DNA from: Gaeumannomyces sp. JS-464
Taxonomy: Eukaryota > Ascomycota > Sordariomycetes > Magnaporthales > Magnaporthaceae
DNA length: 64,000 bases
Assembly (NCBI GenBank): GCA_002197995.1
Contig: NGZR01000002.1
Span: 6,262,001-6,326,000 of the forward strand
Direction: 5' to 3'
Part shown: piece by piece, positions 22,201 through 34,400 of the stretch
Layout of the letters: every line of letters begins with the position of its first letter
How positions within the stretch are numbered: position 1 is the stretch's first letter
Translations under genes and position numbers: made by a program
The notes under the pieces: model-generated
What the model was told of the DNA's origin: nothing
The model's input: only the letters and a program-made list of their open reading frames with translations
Database searches by the model: none

Positions 22201-24484
22201 GTCTCGGCCGCCATGCTGCACCACCTCGAGGGCGTCTTTGTGCAGAACTTTGACCTGGCCACATTGCTGGGCGACCTGGCACCCATGGAGCAGGTCATTG
22301 TGAGGCTCTTCACCGAGGTCAAGCGCCACCGGCCCGCCGTCGTCTTTGTGCCAAACGTAGCGGCCTGGTACGCGACTCTGACCGAGTCGGCTTACCGCAC
22401 TTTTGTCACCATGCTGCGATCTATCCCGGCGACGGACCCGGTGCTCCTGCTAGGCACGTCTGAGTGCGAGGCGTCCGCGCTGCCAGACGCACTGGTCAAG
22501 GACCTCTTTGGCTTTTCCAGGAAGAACCACAGGGAAATTGCGCGACCAAACCCAGTAAGTGTCTGTTGTTACTCTCGTTGACGCAGAGCCCCCCTGACTG
22601 ACAAACTGCCCGCAGGAAAACCGGCGCGAGTTCTTCACAAACATCGTTTCGCGAGTGCGGCTGTCGCCCGCAGACTTCCCAGACCCGGCGAACCGCAAAA
22701 AGAGGGTGCTGGAGGAGCTGCCGGTGGCGCCGCCGCCGCCACCACGAAAGCGCACGCGCGAGGAGATGCAGAAGGAGCGGCACGCGGACCAGATCGCGCT
22801 CAACCACCTCAAGCTCGCGCTGCAGCCCATCATGGACCAGATCAAGCAGAAGTACCGCAAGTTCCGCAACTCGGTGATACCCATGCAGCAGATCGAGTAC
22901 CTCTGGCACGAGGCTGACCCAGCCTACGTCCGTGCCGATCTGGCCGAGGGCTCACCGGCGCGGCCCTACGTCATCGACCGCGACAAGAACGGCGTCGAGG
23001 GCCTGCACGAAGTTGCCAGCGGCCGCTTCTTTTACAATCTTGACGTTGCCACCATAGAGGAGCGCTTGTCCAATGGTTACTACGCCCGTCCCGGCGACTT
23101 CTTCAACGACATCGAGTCGCTGGCCAAGGATGCTAGAAACATCGGCGACCGCGAACGTACCCTGAAGGCCAACGAGCTCGTTAGCAACGTCCGTGTCGAT
23201 GTGCACGAGATCGCCACCAGGATGCACTACATCGACTTCAATGCCCTTCACGAGCGCCAGAAGCAGCGCGCTGTCGAGGCCGAGGAAAAGCGCAAGAGGC
23301 GCGAGGCCATGCAAAAGGTCGTCGACCTGACCCAGGCCGAGGCCGCTGCCGAGGACGCCGCCGGCCCCGTTACCATCGGTGCCCCAGTTCCTGGCGGTGC
23401 AACAACGACGACGAGCGCCCGCTTCCGCGTCATGAGCCCAGTCCCCGACGCCTCAACGGCGACGAGCTCTCAGCAGCCGCCGAGCGGCCTTAGCAACGGC
23501 AACTCGGTGCCCTCGCGCGCCGGCGCCGACGTGGTCATGGGCGGCACTGGCGGTGGCCACGACGGCAATGAAGACGCCGCCACCAACAACCACGCGGCCA
23601 ACCCCAACCAGAGACCCGCCCACATGAGGCCGCCGCCGCCGCACCCCCAGTGGCCGCCTAGGATCCGTGCCGGGCAGACGCAGCAGTACGCAGCCATTTC
23701 TCAAGTCTCGGCACTAACGACGGTGCCCCCTGGCGTGTCACCGTCAGCCATGCTCAACGACGCGTCGACCACGGGGTCGGCTGATGTGTCTAGCAGCAGC
23801 AACCGGTCATCCCTGGGCCGCTGGGATCGGCTGTCGCAGGCCACCAACGGTGCCGCGCCGGCGTCGGGGCAGGGCTCGAGCGGGCAGAGCAACTCACAGA
23901 TGCCAGATACGCAGTCTCTGGGCGGGCCGAGCCAGTCGACGTCGAGCGAGTCGCAGTGGGCGCACTCGCAGGCGCAGGCCATGGCACGGGGCGAGCTCGG
24001 GCCTCGCGGCCACGGCTCTGGCTTCGGCGGCGGCTACGGCGACCTCAACGGGCCGACCAGCCCGACGTCGTCGCAGCAGGCGCGGAGGGGCTCGCTGCTC
24101 GGCGTGTCGTCGTCGTCGTCGCGGCGCGGCACCGTCAGCCTACTCAACGAGACGGGCGACGAGTCGCATTCGTCGTCGTCGCTGGCGCGCGTGTCGGCGG
24201 CGTCTTCGCAGGGCCCCGTGCTGGACCAGGTGCAGCTGCAGCAGTTCCTCCAGAGCCTGACCAACCGCACGTCAGGCTGCACCGTCGAGCAGCTCGAGCA
24301 AATCAACCGCGAGCTCATGGAGGAGGTCTGGAACACGCGCCACGAGTGGAACCGCAACAAGGTCCTTGGCCGCCTGACCTCAGTCTACAACGAGACCATC
24401 CAGGACATCGAGGAGGTCCAGGGCTCCTTCCCCAACACCCAGGAGACGGCCTCGAGGACCCATCGCGAATACGGGACCCTCTGA
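19237..24484 (+). CDS. YTA7: Bromodomain AAA+ ATPase, Yta7/Abo1/ATAD2 family
   Basis: Histone-H3-binding AAA+ ATPase that evicts or deposits nucleosomes at chromatin; it works as a hexamer. Two exons, 19237-22554 and 22616-24484 (intron GTAAGT...CGCAG), give 1,728 aa in an uninterrupted frame. The first 650 residues are acidic and disordered. AAA1 is complete: GPPGTGKT at about 677, IIFFDEIDGLAP at about 738, and a [22 protein letters not shown] arginine-finger region. The second AAA module (about 975-1090) is degenerate, with GLPGMGQEY in place of Walker A (no lysine). A family-type bromodomain lies at about 1215-1320 with the RTLKANELVSNV helix. A long S/P/Q-rich region separates it from a conserved C-terminal helical piece (VEQLEQINRELMEEVWNTRHEWNR). 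It is longer than the yeast protein mainly through disordered sequence. Confidence 0.95.
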
Positions 24485-25428
24485 GCGACTTTGTCTTCTT
24501 GATTCGTCGTTTTTTATCCTGTACTTTTGCGTATATGGGGTTGGTTTCGATAGCTTTTTCTCTCTTCACCTTCCTCTCTCTCTATCTCTTTTAACCCTCT
24601 ACGCAATACGGATTTTTCTTCTTTGTCTGTACCCCACAGCTTTGCTTAGAGACTGCTAGGCAACACACACCACCCCCACGCCTTGCCATGACAATTGGAC
24701 GCGTTTTTTTCCCCCTCGATTTCTTGTAGCCATCTGTCTCGCTGTATTCGTTTTGGTATCACCACTACATGTGAGCCTTTCATCCTGGGCGTGCTTGCTG
24801 GGCTTAATAGGGAACTCGGTGGTGCCTTTTCTCATCTCTTTCTTTCTTTTTAGTTTTGGGTCACAAAAACCAAGGAGGGCCCTTTCTTCTTCCACCAACC
24901 ATCTCGTTCTTGTTCTTCCTTTTTCGAGTTCAAAGATAGGATTCTGATAGAATGAGAAACGTGTTCAGGCTAGAGCGTCTCGTTTGTTCGCTTTCCAGAT
25001 TGGAGGGCTTGTGCCAGACCGTGACCATCCTTGAACCTTTCCGGTGAGGCAGGACTCGCTGCAAGCAGGTCATCAAACGGTCTGTAATAGATATATCAAA
25101 GGATTTGGGCAGGTAGGCATCAATTCGGATTCTTATTCGAACCGAGCAACGTGATTGTATAGAGAAAGACATCCGTTGGAATCTAAACACACATATATTT
25201 GATCTACCTGGGTGCATGAAAACGTATTGTGGGCGGCTCGCATTGAACAAGAGTCAAAAGAAAGGAAAAAAAAAAAAAAAAGGAAAAAAAAAAAATCATG
25301 GTTCTGAAAGTCGAAGTACTTTTTGTATCCGCGCCCTGTAACCCTCTCTGAATGCACAATAAAACCAAGGTGAGGGAAAAAAAGAAAATAAAAATCGGAA
25401 ACAAGAAAAAGCGCATGGGTCCAAGAGC
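24485..25428. other. Convergent 3' intergenic region, YTA7 / MDN1
   Basis: 944 bp between two stop codons facing each other. The sequence is T-rich on the YTA7 side and contains A-runs at 25266-25281 and 25284-25295 on the MDN1 side, as expected of untranslated 3' ends. No coding signal was seen. Confidence 0.65.
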
Positions 25429-28400
25429 TCAAGAGTTAACCTCGGCGAACCAAGTGCGTAGCAGGCCGGCGAGGGCGTTGGGAAGGTCCTCGAGGTGGTG
25501 GACGATGAGGTAGTAGGGGAAAGGGAAAGTGTCGAGGTAGCGCTCCAGCACGACGCGGCTGTTGCCGGCCTCGTCCTTGACGAACCTGGCCTCCTTGAGG
25601 TCGAGCACGCTGTCGCCGGCCCTGTCGCCGCCGCCACAGGCATGGTCGTCCATGACGATGAAGACGGGCATGATGCGCTGCTCCATGGCCTCGCGCAGCA
25701 GCCGGCGGATGCGATCGTGGCTCGACGACGGCGTCAGGCCGTCCGACATGATGAGCGCGAGCTGCCAGAGGTCGTGGTGCTGCGACGCGCCGCCGCCGCC
25801 GCCGCCGAGCCGCGCCTCGGCGAAGTGGTCGATGACGCGCCGCATCAGCAGCGCCACGTCGGTGCGGTCCTGGCCGAAGCCGAAGCGCTGCAGCACCCGC
25901 CCCCCGGCCTCGATGGTCGTCAGCGGCTCCGACAGCTCGCGCGCCACAAACACGTCGGACCCGAACCCGAGCACGCCCACCTGGCCCACCTCGAGCATCG
26001 ACAGCGCCCGCGAGACCATGACGAGCGCCTCGAGAGCGAGGGCGCCGGGGCCAGCCACCACGTCAGGCCCAGCAGCAGCAGGCCCAGACCCAGGCGCCGG
26101 CTCACGCCCGCCCATGCTCAGGCTGTCGTCGACACAGAGCAGGATTTGGTACGAGCGCTTGGTGGGCACGCTGCGACGCATCCAGATCTTGTCGCGCTTG
26201 TAGCCCGACGCGATGTAGGGGATGATCTTCTTGATGTTGAGCCGCTTGCCGGTGCGGTGCGAGCCCGAGAGCTTGGTGGCCTGTGACGGGGCCAGGATCA
26301 GCCGCAGCTGCGACGTCAGCGACAGCGACATGGCGTGCGTCCGCGCCTGCAGCCCACTCCACCACGAAACGCACTGCCCGAGCTCGCGATGCTCCCGGCC
26401 CGCGTCGTCGCTGCCGTTTATGTGAGTGCTCGACAGCTGCGTCGACGTCTCCTTCACCTCCGCGTCTTCCTTGTCCGACCCAGCCTCCTCGGCCGGGTCG
26501 ACGTCGTGCTGCTCGGTGTCGGCATCGTCTTTGTTGAACGCCCCCTGCTTTGTCGAGACTCCGGTGCGCCCTTGGTCGCGCTCCCCTTTGCCGCCCCGCT
26601 TGCCCTCGCCTTCATCGGCACTGCCCTGCTCGGTTTCTGCTACAGGCGACGGTTCTCGCATTTGGTCATCCTCGCCGCCATTGTTCTCAGTGCATCAGGC
26701 AGCAACTGTGGTTTGTCCTTGCCCGTGGCGTCCGTGGTATCGTCTATCGCCATCGAGTCGTCCACCGGACGGGCCTCCTCGTCAGTCGCCGCGCCCAGTG
26801 CCTGCGTGTCGGCCGGCGCGTCCTCGTCTTGCAGATGCTGGAACTCGTCTGGCACGGCCTCTTGGTCCCGCTGCTGCTGCCGGCCGGCGCTGCCTTGGTC
26901 ATCCTTGGGGGCGTGGCTGATGTCCTTGTTGTTGCGGTACCACTTCTCCAGGAGGTCTCCTAGCTTCTTGAACGGTGGGGCCGCTTCGGCTGCCGATGAC
27001 GGGCTAAGATCCTGCTCCCCGTCGGGCTGGGGCACTTCTTGCATGTCGTCCCGCATGGACGCGGTCCCCCTGCTGCTCGCCGCCGCGTCTTTCTCGGCGC
27101 CCGTCTCGCTGATATCGCCCTGCTCTCGCTGGCCCGACTTGTCGGCCATGTCATCTCTGCTTTCCTGCTCCTGGCCGTCGGCCTGGTCCTGTCCGCCACC
27201 ACCCGCCGGCTGGCTGGTGGTGCCTTTCTCCGCTGTGTGGTCGTTTGCCTGCACCTGCTCCTTTTGTTCCGCGTCCTTCGCCTCCTTCTCGTCCTGCTCA
27301 TCATCACCCTCGGCCATCTCCTCGTCGCCGCCATCTTCCGCCATCCCATCTTCGGCGCCAGAAACTTCGATATCGTCCTGAGCCTCTTCATCTTCATCAT
27401 CCTGGACCTCAGCTTCCCCGGAGTCTTCCGCCCCTTGGGGCTTGCCGTCTTTCTCTGTGATGCTCTCAGAATCTGATTCAGCATCGGCTCCATGCTGCTC
27501 CTCGGGCTTGTCAATGTCAGCGGCGTCCTCGAGGCCATCGCTATCCGATCCCGCCGCATCGTCAACTTCGCCGTCGTCTCCGAGGTCGAGGTCCATCTCG
27601 TCGGGGAGAGCCAGAGTCTCCGCCTCCTGGACGTTCTGGTCTTGGCGGTTCAGCTCCTCTTGCGCCTTGGCCTGTTCCTCCTCCGGCCCCATCTCCTCGG
27701 CTGCTTCCGCGTCTGCAGCCTCTTCACTCTCTTGTTGTTGCTCTGCCGGTGCCTGCTTTGTCGAATCGGTCGCGCCCATCTCCTTCTCCTTCTGCTCCTT
27801 CCCCTTCGCTACGTCTCCCTCTTGGTCCTTGTCAGCCTCTTCGCCGTCGTCATTCCACATTTTTTCGTCGACGGCCGTGGGATCCAGGTCGTCCACGTCG
27901 CCCGCCTGCTCATCCATTTCGTCGTCGCCGTCTTCATCTCCTGAGCCCGCGGCGCTCTCCTTGTCGTCACCCCCATCGACACTGCCGAGGTCTCCCTCCA
28001 GCTCATCCATTCCCCATATCGATCGCGTCCTCGGCATCGTCCATATCGCCCTTGTCCTGCTGCTGGTTTGGTTCTTGGGCCAACTCGGTCAGGTCCTCGT
28101 CTTCTCCGATGTCCTTGCTAATATTCTCAGCACCCTCGCCATCCCCTAGGCCAGTTCCGCCCTCCATCCTGCCCTTGCCGCCAGAGGACTCGTCCGACTT
28201 TTCCTGAGGCATGCAGAAGCCATGTGACGCCACATCCAAGAAGGACCTTCCAAGCTGGTGCCCCATTCTGCACACCGACGAATGCAGCTGGATCAGACGC
28301 GTAAGGGTCTCGCGACACACCGCCGAGTAACTCTCAAAAATAGGCAGGGCCGCCGCCAAGATGGTTGTCGCAGCTCGGTTTTCAGACTTGTCCTCAAGAC

Positions 28401-31400
28401 TGAGCCTCTTGAGCACAGCAAGGCAATCGTCGACGGCAGCGGCCACCGTGTTGACATGCAAAGATCTAAGGGACGTAGACAGCCCATTACTGTACTCGAC
28501 CAGCCAGGACGCCGTGTCTATGGACAAAGGCAAGGCCGCCATGTTCCGAGACGCGTTTTGGGCGGCACTGAGGACCTTGCGGACCACGGTCAGGACCTCG
28601 TCGTAAAGGTCTGACGTGGCTAGCGGCGGCGGCTCTGTCCCGGAGTGTACCCTGGCGGATGGCTCTTCGACTTCTGTCCACAGCAATATTTGATCTAGCA
28701 CAAATGACAGATCTGGCCGCTGGCGGGAAAGGTCGCTCACGTCTGACTGGAGGCCCCTTAGCAGGTCGCGCGCTTTGGTTGTAGATACCCACCCGTCCTG
28801 GGCGCAAAGACCGACCGGCAGCTTCGGAAGAATGCGAATGCTGGCGAGAAGCGAAGACGATTTTGCTGTCCACGCCTGGAGGGACTCTTGCACAGGCTTG
28901 TTGTCGAGCTTGCCTAGAGTGGCATGCGCACCAACCACGTCAAGCGCAAGCTTCAGCACCTGCACAAAGCCACTCGAGGACGTGACCGAGGTCGGTTGTT
29001 TGCTGCCCCTGGGTGGAGAGCAGCGCACCGGCTTCCTGGCCCCGGCAGGGGCGAGCTTGGCAATGCTCTTTATCATGTTGAGCGAGCCGGTAAGGTGGGG
29101 ACATAGCTTGGCTCCCGTCCCCGGCGGTATCCCGCTGCTGTCGAGCGACGAAGAGGATGCCCTCAAGGTTAACCGGCGCTCTTGCGAGCCGTTTCATGGT
29201 CCACATCTGCGTGGTGGTCGTGTACGGCTTGCCTCCATTTCGGCGCAATGTCAATCAGCCTGTCGAGCTGGTACTCTGCAAAGGCCTTGTGCGGCCCCAG
29301 GTCGCCGAGCGGCCGAGTCCCGGCCAGGATGGTTGTCGTGGAGTTCTGCCGTGAAAGTCGGTCCTGGCTGAGGTTGGAGCTGAAGCCCATCTGGCGGACC
29401 GACTTGACCGTGTCGCTGAAGAGCTTGGCTTTCATGAGCTTGAGGTGCTTCGCCCGGTCTTTGTTCTCATCGTTGAGGAAGGCAGGCGTGTCCTTGCGCA
29501 GCTCGGCGATAGATGAGGCCGTGTCAGAAAGGAACGTCTCCAGCAATTCGACAGCCGCCACAGCCGAGTCTGGCATGGCTCCGAGTTTGATCATCTTCTT
29601 TGCAAATTGCCCGGCCCGCGAAAGTCGGATAGCCCCCGTATCTTTGCCCTTGCTCGCCTCGAGCTGCTCGCAGCTTTGTGAGACCTCCTCCCAGGCCGTG
29701 GCCGAGGCGATACTGTGGAGGGTGGCGGAAGGCATGGTACTAAGCTGGCTATCGCTCGGAATGCCCTGCTCGGCAATGATGGGCACCATGGGCTGCCCGA
29801 GCACGGAACGGAACTTGCGCACCAGTCTGAAGAGCTTGAGGTGAGATTTACGGGAGCTCTCCCTGAGGGCCACAACGTTGGTGTCCTTCCAGCTTGCCAG
29901 GAACAGCACGTCCCGCATTGTCTTTTCCAGCGGCGTTCTCCCGCGCTGTATCGCTTCGGCCGCCTTCGGCTCGAACCGCGAGTAGAAGGTAATGAAGTTG
30001 CGGATGGCATCGTTGATGGTTTCGAGCGGCTGATGCTCAGTAGCCAGAAGCTCTAGGTGTCTCTGCAGTTGCCTGAGCAGCCTCAGGCGGCTGGCGAACG
30101 CGCCGGTGGTTGAGTTGACAAAGTACTGCTCTAGCTCCTGCAGGAGAGCAGGCGTGTGGGCGCGCAAATCCACGGCCTTCTCCATCAGCGCCAGCGGCCC
30201 AGCGATGACGGCCTGGTAGGCAATAAAGTACCACGAGTCGGCATCTTCCTGGCACATGCGAACTTCCGAGTCCAAAAGCCCGGCCCATGTCGAAAGCTCC
30301 AGGCGTCGCCAGCGAGATGGTGTCGGTCAGCCTGTCGTAGAGCGCGGGGGCTGTGTATTGGCGGCTGGCGTATCCGCGGAACTGCCACTCGTACATGAAC
30401 TCGTGCAGCTTCTCCACCGGAGGAAGCATTTTGGCCACGGGCTCGGCATAGCCAAGCTCCAAAACACGCTTGCAAGCCTCGATGACGTCAGCAATGGGCT
30501 GCAGGTGGCCGATCTCGTCTATCTGCCCGAGCTCGCCGAAGCGCTCCATGATCTTGTGAACAAGATCTATGAGCTTCCGGGCCTCTACGAGGTTGGGGTC
30601 CTTGTAGAAGTTGTATGTGGCAGCGGCAGTGGCCGAGTGCACCCTACCGCTCGTCTTGGAGCGCCAGTATGACAGCGGGGAGCAGCGCCTTGTCCCGGCC
30701 ACGGAAGCCGGGTAGTTCGATTCCGAGTCTGGCAGCGTTGCGCCCAGCGTCCTTGCAGAGTGCCCGGACGTTTTCCTCTGCGGGGCCTTGCTCAAGGAAT
30801 ATGGCCCTGTGAATCTGGGCCAGCTGGATCGACACGTCTCGGACCTTCCGGGGCTGCTTGGCCAGCGCGCGGCCCTCCGTCGTGGGCGCCTCGGTAGTGG
30901 TGGTATAGTCAGGGAACAAGTCGTCGAATTCCGCCCGGTCGTGCTCTTCCTCGTCCTCGAAGCTGCCCCTGAACCGGTATAGACTGCTTTTGATTTCTTC
31001 CGCCTTTCGCTCAGAGGCCAGCTTTTTCCCCCACTCCTTGTAAAGGAAGTGGAAGCATTCGAAGATGGACTGCCGCGCCTCAGGGCACAGGCCCTCGAAG
31101 CCTTGTACAGTTGCGTACGTCTTAGCTATGGAAAGGAACTCAAGGGATCGTGTGGGAATATCATGGACGGCTGGCTTCCACATAGAGCCACCAACGAGAG
31201 GCGTCACAGTGAGCAATGCGCTTTCGCTACACTCGCCCTCGGGGCGGCTCACTACGCAGTGCTCTGTAAGAGACAGACCGATCTGCAAGCCTCGGAGGAA
31301 GTTGACCAGTGGCACCGTTAGATCCTGATATGCGACGGAGCTCCCAGTAAGTCGGCCGATGAGCTGCGCCACGTTGGCCTTGAGCAGCTGGAGTCCTTCC

Positions 31401-34400
31401 AGCGCCTCCTCCGGTGTCGCGTCTGTGAGGATCTTGAAGTGCAGTGAGGCCACATCTCGCTTGACAATGGTGTTAAGGACATTGTTGAAATCGCCCTGGA
31501 TCTTGGAGTGCTCCTGGCCCGAGAGCCTGAATATCGGGCGTGCTCCAGGCGGCCCATCTCCCATGGCTGTCACTTCATCCGCCACGAGCGTAGTCCGCCA
31601 AGAGCGAGCACCGTCGCCAAATTTTCCGTCAAAACGAATCAGAGCGGAGAGCTTATGGCGCAGAGATTGGAGAAGGTCCTCGTAGCTCTCGCGCTCAACC
31701 TTAGCCCTCAGATGAGGATCAAAGGCCTTGTCTGGAACGTACAGTCTCAAACAGCCGATGGCAAATTGCACCCAAGCGATTGCGGAGAAGGTGTGGCTGG
31801 CGCCGGGCGACAACGTTGTGTTGGACACTGCCAGGGCGAGGATTGCCGGAAGGAAATGTTCGCTCATGATGCCCTCGGCGGCCACGGCTGCCGCCCGCGG
31901 GAAAGACGGCCGGAAAGGCTCTATTGTATTCGAAATCCAAGTTTCCGTCGCTTGTATCTGCAGGACGTCGTCAATGTGCCCCACAAATTCGTTGTACATC
32001 AGGGCCAGGTCGTCTTTCGTATGGTTGCCGTGCGCGACAACTGTGGTCACTAGCAACTCCCACAGGACCCTGTTGAGCTGTGAGACTGCGTCTGTTGATA
32101 GTTCTTTGGTTGTTGTGGCGAGCGCTTGGCCCAAGAGCGGCGTCTCTACTTCGAGAGATCGAAGGGACGCGAGGGTGCCAGACCTGATATCAGCCATCGC
32201 CAGCAGGAGCGAGGCCGAAGTGCTCCCGGTCCAAGGAACCACGCTCGACTCTTGGCAAAGGAGGTGGTCCAGCATTTGTAGCTGCTCGGCAGAGCCACTG
32301 GAGCTCTGATACCGCATCAGCGAGGTTGTGGGGGCGTCGCAAAGCGCCATCCAGACCCCTCGTGTCCGTTTATTTCCGTCCGAGGACCCATGGAGCACCT
32401 TCATCTTGCGCAAGGCCTCAAACTGGCGAGAGAAGACGGGAGCAACCCCTTCAGACCCTTCAGTCTTGGATTCAAGAGCAGATATCTCGCTAGCGGCAGC
32501 ATCCAGCAGGCCTTGCGTGTCCGCCGTGGAGAATCGGACAAGGGAATAAGCCTTGGCCAGGCTCGACGTGACTTCGTATAGTCCGCTTGGAGTTGCACTA
32601 GTTTTCCAGCGCGTTGAATCGAATCTCTGAGCAAGGCGCTCCATCTCCACAACCTGGGTGAACCTCTCGAGGTCGGGGATAGGCAAGGGGCGGAAGGTTT
32701 TCCACATGATTTCCATGCTGAGGCCTGTACCTAGTCTGAAACCCAGTTCGAAAGCTGCTGTGAAGTTCGCCGCGACGGTAGAGACGAGAGCTTGGCCCCG
32801 AGGCTCGAACTTGCTGGCGAGCTGTGCCAGGAGCTCCGTTCCATGCAACAAATGGGCCTGGAATGTGGCCTCCTCAAAATCTTGGGCCGAGACAAGAGTA
32901 AAAGTCCTCCACCAATAGTGCATCACCAGGCGGAAGGCCCCCCTCTTTGCCAGCCAACCATCTGCATCGTCTAGCGAGGCTCGGAGATATTCTCTAATGG
33001 CTTCGACAATGGAGGAAAGGAAGTCTGAAACGGATGCCGTCGAATCCTTGGTCACGACAGCGACCTGCCTTGCAATGCACGATCTCTGGAACCGGTTGAG
33101 CGAGGAAGGCTTGGTGATATTGACTGTCCGCATCTGGCTTGCCATTGCTTCGTCCGCCAGGCAGAGCTCGGTGTACAGCTCTAGACAGGTGGCCAGCCAT
33201 TGAGGCAGACCGGGGGTTTTGCAGTCTAGAAGCGCTGCGACAGTAGAGTCCTGCAGGGGGTGGACTGGCTGCATTTCCACGAAATAGCGCCTCTGGCTGG
33301 GTTCCTCAGTGTCCAAGGGCACGCTATCTGGGATGGAATTGTATAGGTTGAACACGGCCGTGCCCAGGGTAGATGCGAGACCGGGCGAGCCCTGTGCCTG
33401 GGTATATGAGATCAGAATATTCATGTACCTCAGCAAGTTCGGTGGCGGAAGTGTCAGGCTAAGTAGGCCTTGACTTATGGACGCGTGGAAGCGAGGAAGT
33501 GAGGATAAGTCGCTGAGGGAGAGGCCGTCCGCCGCGACGAGAGCAGCGTCCGGGGCCCCGGCGTCCAGCACATCGACACACGAAACTGAAATGATCTCGT
33601 GGTACCTGAGCATGCCAGCTTCGATGTGGTCAAGGTATTGGGTATAGCTTTCCATCTGCGGCTGCGCATCATCCAAGAAAATCTCGACCGAGCGATTCCT
33701 CATAGCCCGAGAAAGCTCGCCATAGCGCGGGTCCATTGTCAGGAAGACTCGAAACTCGGGGTGCGGCACTATGATCCGCGGCTCGCCGTTGGGCCCACTA
33801 TGCTCGTTGATGCTCAAGAAGCCTCCCGGACGTTCGAGCAGTGAGTTGAGGCGGTCCAGTACCGATGCGTTACACAGATTTGCGTTGTCCAGTACCAGCC
33901 ACTGGCCCGCCTCGGCTGCCTTGACGATAATGCCATCAGTCCATTCGAACCGCGGGTTCTCCAAGTAAAGAGGCTGCTGTAGGAGCTTGAAAGATCGCTC
34001 CAAAAGACTGCCAAGTTCAGACTCCGCCGAGACTTCTGCTGCAAGCTGCTGGATCGCAGCCGTGATGGCGACGACATCAAAACCACCGGCCTGGCGGTTG
34101 CCGCGGATATCGTCAAGGAGACGGAGCAGGCCAGAGGCCGGCGTTGATGTTCTTATAGGGTCTCGCAGGGACGTAAGACCGGAGGCACCGGTAAACATCG
34201 GCTAGGCTGGCGATGACTTCCCTCATCGGATCTGCCTGTTCGAAGCCTCCTACCAGGTCCATGGTATCGATATCGGCGTTGAGATGGAAGACGATGAGGC
34301 TCTTGCCCGCCATGGCCGAAGCACGCTGCAAGAGATACGATTTGCCAGCCCCAGAGGCTCCGACGAGGATACAGGGAAGGTCTTGCCTAACGCACATCAG

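Noticed and set aside
25495..27381. Plus-strand open frames (263 and 348 codons) opposite the end of Midasin
   Set aside because: They are shadows of the MIDAS and D/E-rich coding sequence; serine-rich composition mirrors acidic codons on the other strand, and no domain is visible.
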